NCBI GenBank assembly: GCA_023128855.1 | Contig: JAGMDE010000069.1 | Span: 1-11,000, forward strand | Reading direction: 5' to 3' | DNA: 11,000 nt | Source: Thermoplasmatales archaeon | GTDB lineage: Archaea > Thermoplasmatota > E2 > DHVEG-1 | Notes under the pieces: model-generated | What the model saw: the letters and a program-made list of their open reading frames with translations, nothing else | Told to the model about the DNA's origin: nothing | Databases searched by the model: none | Shown here: positions 7,701-11,000 of the stretch, piece after piece | How the letters are laid out: every line of letters begins with the position of its first letter | How positions within the stretch are numbered: the stretch's first letter is position 1 | Made by a program: the position numbers and the translations under genes

Positions 7701-10700
7701 GATGGAGCCATATAACTATAGTTGGTGGTGGCAGGATGCTCTACGTGATGGAAAAAATTACGGACCATTACCACTTAGTTGTGAAACTATCTGTCAGGGC
7801 AAATGTGGCGCAGGATGGACTGGCGCGTGTGAGGTTCCGGGGTCACAGCCGCCGGATTGTGGTAGTCCTTGCACGGATGGATGCCATGAATACTTTGCCG
7901 GCTGTGGAGGTGCGACTCTGTGTATTTGCCATATAGATAGCTGTCAAGCTGCTTGCGAAAGTAATTGTGGTGCGGGTTGGGAAGGTAACTGTGCAGTGAC
8001 AAGCCCGCCACCATTTGAATGTTGGCCAGGAAGCTGTAGTGATCCATGTAAAGAAACAGATGGTCTTCCATGGTGCTCAGCAAGTGAGAGGCAGTACTGT
8101 GAGTGTACCGAATCTAATGCTGCACCAGAAGCAGAATATGCTGATGGTGCTCAGGATATTTATGCTGGGAAGAAAGCTACGACTTTTGAAACAAGACATA
8201 CTGACCGTGATGGTGACGCTGATATTGACGACTGCCGAATCCTTGTTGGACAAGAGTTCAGTATGAATCAATTCATATTAAACTGGAATGTTGATGATGA
8301 TGTTTTTACTATTACATATGGAAGTAATTGGGTCAGCATCTCAGGCTGTACCGTTTCAGAAAACTGGCTGGGTGGGGACAACGGCGTAATACTTACTTGG
8401 CAGTTTATACCAGACTGGGATTTCCCATATGATGATCAGGATTTCGATGTAGGAGCATGGACAGATGATGAATCAGGAGAAAACTCTGGAGAACAGTGGG
8501 ATGAAGCAGGAACAACATATAATGAGGAAGACTTAGAAGTTGTTTCATTTACCGCATCGATAGATGAAAAATATGAATATGGTGATGTAGAGGGACAAAT
8601 AAATGACACCGACTGGTTTAGAGGTGGCCACGCCGTTACAGCAACTGGAACCGTGGAATACGAGGGATCGTCTCAAAAGTTTGACTCCATTTATTGCCCT
8701 AATGTTGAAGTACAACTATTTTATGATACAAATCATGATGGAACACTTGACGACCTAGGGGACACCTATAGAGATACATCAATTGGTGATGAAACTTCTG
8801 GTTTTTTTTCTATACCAGCGTATACACCTAGTGCTAGTCCTTGGGATCTTCAGACGAATGCCCACTTTAATGTATCAGTGCAGAACATCAACAGCACTGG
8901 TAGTGATGTTACATCCGGGGACATTGAAATAACTTCTAAAAAAGATAACGAAAACTCAACAATTAGCAGCCCAACTGTTGACGAATCCAGCGATTACATC
9001 AATTCTTCCGGAACCACAATATATTATGGAGACGACATGGGAAGCGCACAAAGTTTTACTGTTCAAGGATCCTCAAGTGATGGAAGTGGATCAGGTTTAT
9101 GGATTGCAAACTTTACAACAACTACTTTAGGTGATCCATCAAATGATACCTCATCAGCCAGCTGGTCAGGACTATACAATGACGTTGATAGTGGTGATAC
9201 ATGGACCGGTAGTATCACTGTTACTATTTATGATAATGTTAATAATACAAAAACAACAACATTCACAGTTAATAGGGATACAACAAATCCTGATGTAAAT
9301 ATTACTGATATTCCAGATGGAACGACTGGACCAACTAATATAACTGGAAATGCAACTGATAATGTTTGGGTAAGTGATGTATATCTTTACATTAAAAATG
9401 TAACCGGAAATACACATTGGGATGGAAGTGCATGGACAACAAATACAACTCTTAACCCAAGTAATATTAGCGATATCTATTCAGCTGCATCAAGCCTAGT
9501 TGATTGGTACTATAACTGTACAGACAATGGAGTCACATGGGGATATAATACATATGAAGTAGGGGCATGGACAATAGACGAAGTAGGTAATAATGAAACA
9601 GTTATTGAAATGGATACGTTTACCTTATCAGCAGGAACAAATGAACCACCATACGCAACAAACCTACAAATACACAGCTACAATGATTTCACACTAAACA
9701 ACCTAAACACAACATGGACATTCAACGACAACGAATCCAATGGCGAACTAGATGGCGGAGATGGACACACCTATGAATGGTACGAAGGACCAACATCAAC
9801 AGGATCATGGACCACAATGGGACTCAACACATCCTCACTAGACAAAAACTACACCAACGAAAGCAAATATTATTATTTTTCAGTACTACCAAGAGACGAC
9901 GGAGGAAGCACAGATGGAGACACCTACAACTCCACCTCTTTCCAAGTAACAAGCCTAAACGAAACCGCAGGAGTATACTCAGATACATACACTGAAGCAG
10001 GAAACCTAACCATAGGAAACAACGGAGTACTAACAATCACAGGAATAACATCCATAACAGGAAACCTTACAATAGAACACAGTGGAAACCTAGACCTAGG
10101 AGATAACAACCACGACATCGGCTCACTAACAGTAACCAGCGACAGCACACTAACAGCCACAAGTGGAAAAATATATATCACAAACGAAAACACCACCAGC
10201 ACATACGCCATAGACCTAGACGGAACATATACCAACAGCTCAGGACTAATACAAATAAACACCACCAGTGCAACAGAAATAGACCTAATACCAACAACAG
10301 GAACCATTTATGATCTAAACATCAAAAGTGGAAACACAGTCGACTGGAATGGAAACACCATGATAGGAGACGACCTAACCATCAGCAGTGGAACATTCCA
10401 ACCCAACAGTGCAAGCGACACAATAGACGTAACAGATGATGCAACAGTATCTGGTGGAACACTAGGAGGCAACACTGCTAGTGGAACATGGACCATGGGG
10501 TCACTAACACAAAGCAGTGGGACAATAGATGCAACCACAGGAACCATAATAATACTTAGTGAAACAGCAGGAGGATACGCACTGGATTTAGATGGGACAC
10601 TTACTGCAAATACAGGAACCATAGAAATCAATACAAACGCTGATACCAACATCGATATAGATGCAACAGGAGATCTATACAAACTAATTGTTGACACAAG

Positions 10701-11000
10701 CGATTATACGGTTACAAGTGATGCAGCTGCAACAGTTAGCAATAACTTAACTATTCAAGCTGGGCAACTTGAAATAACAAATAGTCTAACAGTAGCAGAG
10801 ATGGATATAAACAATGGGGGAGAATTTGAAATAAAAAGCGATAGCGCTTTTACAATGACAGGTTTATTATATCAAAATGGATTTTTTAATATAACACTTG
10901 GAAACGCAACAGACATAAACCTAAGCAGTACAAAATTTGATCTAAACAATGCAAGCCAGATAAGTCTTCATGATACACCCTCAGATCCATCCGATCCATC
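4711..11000 (+). CDS. Giant exported mosaic protein: DUF2341, rhodanese-like, thioredoxin, S8 protease, Cys-rich, Ig-like, beta-solenoid (3' partial)
   Basis: The frame stays open from the ATG at 4711 to the window end, at least 2096 codons, checked line by line without a stop. Domains by residue: signal peptide 1-30 (KKK then LAIISVLLTIALIF); DUF2341 about 48-165; start of a LamG-like domain 165-230; unrecognised region 231-385; rhodanese-like 411-520; thioredoxin 525-627; I9-like propeptide 685-745; S8 protease 751-990; Cys-rich duplication 1024-1132; Ig-like and Ca-loop regions 1140-1745; beta-solenoid-like from about 1755. It should be secreted and cell-surface bound; N-x-S/T sites are frequent. 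The start is fixed by the signal peptide and by the TAATG overlap with the regulator. Codon use differs between parts: Leu is mostly CTA in 9660-10500 but TTA, TTG or CTT in 5950-7700, which suggests joined pieces. A chimeric assembly is possible but would have to preserve the frame. The anchor at the C-terminus is not visible. Confidence 0.9.
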   Translation, partial: MKKKLAIISVLLTIALIFSGFHGAMLYGTQYMQSKPGYLYSISSAADWWDCNWSYCKKITIDHNKVDTDQTNYPVMIYRSADSDLATYTQSDGADIAFLNQYNTTQYNHEIEKYDSSTGELIAWIKVTSVSSTTDTILYMYYGNPTSSNQTNMVETWDSNYVMVHHLEDPSGTIVDSTSSYNNGTNNGAAFNATSKIDGGYDFDGNDNITVSDASSLDITGQITLEGWIKDPPWIKDDDETIVQIIDKREEQRIIFPGKPFSVERTVRTNKQTDLIFVALYSSGIKIQNMYEGQNNILEKGYEKDNPNSNIEKTIENIRKQLPDKLKELENIAYSKTFTTNSEKTIKMSFESKTNNLFNDGKISYLVISSDGTYDYESTTHWKILDHLRNIIQKYPQSRALLEKIFTDLKYVKIDAEDAKNIVDSYENVLILDFRNEDSYNSGHVDRAISVTLDDLACSSCFQKLLKDYKNSKIIVYGDNEVEVKKAYDTLFEGGYNLLYYLTDDIESWKNAGFNIITSQAEINVETEIDQSLNNGKSTLLFFYSNGCGYCQDQKPVLTDLSESYADELDIVYLHNNENPNNFDRYNVKSYPTMFLVVGKDKDGYIYKDFSGFKDKDMLVSFFDMALDKSNYSAVFESWWHGPIEPHRPLGLPLQVAARVSHGENAQVIIRYKDGRSFAEETSHLESLGFVPTTEISSKGLIAGTINKSIYEKIKYDSDILAVYPDENFTVLLDESLPLIRFDEAVEDFNVTGSGKKICILDTGVDASLVNYSYGYDFVNDDNIPDDEYGHGTKVAAVIKSIAPDAELVVAKVIGSTGIGYESTVLEALEWCIAQNPDVISFGIGSQDTCSGFCDFNFVASMANSAVDEGIFVVAASGNDGLNRLKSPACGSKVFSVGATDDNDNIAGFSNVNPTLDMFAPGVDIETKAGSGSGTSFSAPFVAGAALLVLENENLIPMDLKYRLRSTGVPINYTYNETLSLSIPRLDIFNALANNVTMEPYNYSWWWQDALRDGKNYGPLPLSCETICQGKCGAGWTGACEVPGSQPPDCGSPCTDGCHEYFAGCGGATLCICHIDSCQAACESNCGAGWEGNCAVTSPPPFECWPGSCSDPCKETDGLPWCSASERQYCECTESNAAPEAEYADGAQDIYAGKKATTFETRHTDRDGDADIDDCRILVGQEFSMNQFILNWNVDDDVFTITYGSNWVSISGCTVSENWLGGDNGVILTWQFIPDWDFPYDDQDFDVGAWTDDESGENSGEQWDEAGTTYNEEDLEVVSFTASIDEKYEYGDVEGQINDTDWFRGGHAVTATGTVEYEGSSQKFDSIYCPNVEVQLFYDTNHDGTLDDLGDTYRDTSIGDETSGFFSIPAYTPSASPWDLQTNAHFNVSVQNINSTGSDVTSGDIEITSKKDNENSTISSPTVDESSDYINSSGTTIYYGDDMGSAQSFTVQGSSSDGSGSGLWIANFTTTTLGDPSNDTSSASWSGLYNDVDSGDTWTGSITVTIYDNVNNTKTTTFTVNRDTTNPDVNITDIPDGTTGPTNITGNATDNVWVSDVYLYIKNVTGNTHWDGSAWTTNTTLNPSNISDIYSAASSLVDWYYNCTDNGVTWGYNTYEVGAWTIDEVGNNETVIEMDTFTLSAGTNEPPYATNLQIHSYNDFTLNNLNTTWTFNDNESNGELDGGDGHTYEWYEGPTSTGSWTTMGLNTSSLDKNYTNESKYYYFSVLPRDDGGSTDGDTYNSTSFQVTSLNETAGVYSDTYTEAGNLTIGNNGVLTITGITSITGNLTIEHSGNLDLGDNNHDIGSLTVTSDSTLTATSGKIYITNENTTSTYAIDLDGTYTNSSGLIQINTTSATEIDLIPTTGTIYDLNIKSGNTVDWNGNTMIGDDLTISSGTFQPNSASDTIDVTDDATVSGGTLGGNTASGTWTMGSLTQSSGTIDATTGTIIILSETAGGYALDLDGTLTANTGTIEINTNADTNIDIDATGDLYKLIVDTSDYTVTSDAAATVSNNLTIQAGQLEITNSLTVAEMDINNGGEFEIKSDSAFTMTGLLYQNGFFNITLGNATDINLSSTKFDLNNASQISLHDTPSDPSDP
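4852..5400 (+). other. DUF2341 module followed by an incomplete LamG-like domain
   Basis: WWDCNWSYCKKITIDHNKVD (from residue 48) and DGADIAFLNQYN are the standard opening of DUF2341, found in many archaeal surface proteins, and TILYMYYGNP closes it. Then HHLEDPSG, a G-x-x-N-N-G-A-A turn, D-G-G-Y-D-F-D-G-N-D and ITLEGWIK match the first strands of a LamG/concanavalin-like lectin domain. The usual later LamG strands do not follow: after W-I-K (residue 230) the protein continues D-P-P-W-I-K-D-D-D-E-T into charged, unrelated sequence. The domain is therefore cut short or interrupted. Confidence 0.75.
5941..6270 (+). other. Rhodanese-like domain lacking the catalytic cysteine
   Basis: Residues 411-520. 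VLILDFRNEDSYNSGHVDRA matches the rhodanese signature (L-I-D-x-R-x-x-x-E/D-Y-x-x-G-H-I-x-x-A), then KIIVYGDNEVEVKKAYDTL matches the active-site loop, and GGYNLLYYL...IESWKNAGF the final helix. Where active rhodaneses have Cys after hydrophobic-V-Y, this has G478, so sulfur transfer by the normal mechanism is not expected. A C-S-S-C pair (458, 461) sits in the middle of the domain, an unusual place, and could be redox-active or bind a metal. Confidence 0.75.
6283..6600 (+). other. Thioredoxin-like domain with intact CGYC site
   Basis: Residues 525-630. LLFFYSNGCGYCQDQKPVL carries the CxxC motif at C548 and C551 in the normal position after the central strand, and YNVKSYPTMFLV carries the cis-proline P592 next to it. 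Both redox cysteines and the cis-proline are kept, so this part should be able to catalyse thiol-disulfide exchange. Because it follows a signal peptide, it would act outside the cytoplasm. Confidence 0.85.
6763..7690 (+). other. I9-like propeptide and S8 subtilisin-family protease domain
   Basis: Residues 685-745 (QVIIRYKDGRSF, HLESLGFVP, then ILAVYPDENFTVLLDESLPL) match the Inhibitor_I9 propeptide that folds and inhibits subtilisins. The catalytic domain follows: Asp762 in ICILDTGVD, His791 in YGHGTKVAAV, oxyanion-hole Asn879 in AASGND, and Ser936 in GTSFSAPFVAG. The triad is complete, so an active serine endopeptidase is expected. The Asp-His gap (29 residues) and total size are at the compact end for the family. 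Cysteines at 759, 832, 850, 854 and 890 could form disulfides. Confidence 0.93.
7780..8109 (+). repeat. Duplicated cysteine-rich module in the giant protein
   Basis: Residues 1024-1132 hold 20 cysteines in about 109 residues. Two copies align: C-x3-C-x3-CGAGW-x-G-x-C at 1024-1040 and again at 1078 onward (offset 54), each followed by a P-rich stretch, P-G-S/S-P-C-like pairs and an ending C-x-C (1071/1073 and 1130/1132). I do not recognise the family; disulfide-bonded or metal-binding are both open. The stretch is richer in G/C than its flanks. Confidence 0.75.
8130..9960 (+). other. Ig-like and calcium-loop region of the giant protein
   Basis: Residues about 1140-1750 are acidic, rich in W, N, T and S, and read as successive beta-sandwich domains. 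Two calcium-loop-like acidic motifs are seen, DRDGDADIDD (from 1165) and DTNHDGTLDD (from 1339). One Ig-like unit begins DTTNPDVNITDIPDGT (about 1524) and ends with V-G-A-W-T-I-D-E-V-G-N-N (about 1620); a second begins NEPPYATNLQI (about 1643). They probably form an extended stalk. Individual domain limits are approximate. Confidence 0.6.
10120..10773 (+). repeat. Two-copy ~93-residue repeat in the beta-solenoid-like region
   Basis: Residues 1804-1897 and 1930-2021 align from G-S-L-T through A-x-D-L-D-G-T, G-x-I-x-I-N-T, I-D, G-x-(I/L)-Y-x-L-x-(I/V) to L-T-I-x-x-G-x-(F/L)-(Q/E). Short strands with T/S/N turns, as in parallel beta-helix proteins, start about residue 1755 and continue to the window end. 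The spacing between copies is 126 residues. The last visible residues are S-D-P-S-D-P-S, which may begin a linker. Confidence 0.65.

Noticed and set aside
7679..8266. Short frames on both strands over the Cys-rich region
   Set aside because: Shadows of the giant gene; the main frame alone gives the duplicated cysteine pattern.
9924..10697. Two long minus-strand reading frames (9924-10307 and 10308-10697)
   Set aside because: They lie opposite the solenoid repeats of the giant protein, are made of V/S/P-rich monotony produced by its ACA, AAC and CTA codons, and have no start signals.
1..11000. tRNA, rRNA, CRISPR arrays, insertion sequences
   Set aside because: I looked for cloverleaf-like sequences, evenly spaced repeats, transposase motifs and terminal inverted repeats and saw none that could be supported.

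Overview
The window looks like part of an AT-rich archaeal chromosome. The signs are AT-only TATA-type promoter elements with few strong ribosome-binding sites, a PQQ-type beta-propeller anchored by a C-terminal membrane helix, a short SpoVT/AbrB-type DNA-binding protein, and a very large secreted protein that starts with a DUF2341 module. The phylum cannot be fixed from the sequence alone. All supported genes are on the + strand.

Left part (1-2041): the 3' end of a membrane-anchored PQQ-repeat beta-propeller overlaps by ATGA the start of a complete sodium/solute symporter of the PutP type, so the two are probably translated together. The 120-base gap that follows holds a weak A/T hairpin, a strong Shine-Dalgarno-like sequence with a 13-codon reading frame, a perfect 16-bp palindrome and a TATA-like box. 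Next come a small exported protein (2175-2882) with no recognised function and a membrane protein with a spermidine synthase-like C-terminal domain (3047-4421). The latter is split by a one-base frameshift near 3491-3494.

Right part (4535-11000): a 58-residue AbrB-like regulator overlaps by one base (TAATG) the start of a giant exported protein, which stays open for at least 2096 codons and runs off the window. Its domains in order are: signal peptide, DUF2341, a LamG-like start that breaks off, a region of unknown fold, a rhodanese-like domain without the usual catalytic cysteine, a thioredoxin domain with an intact CGYC motif, an I9-like propeptide and an S8 (subtilisin) protease with a complete catalytic triad, a duplicated cysteine-rich module, Ig-like and calcium-loop regions, and a beta-solenoid-like repeat region. 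Codon use changes along the gene, which suggests a mosaic origin.

Working model (inference): the regulator controls a cell-surface protease that carries its own thiol-redox domain, perhaps to form or repair disulfides in the protease and the cysteine-rich module. The solenoid and Ig-like parts would display it on the cell surface. This architecture is the best candidate for an undescribed system in the window.
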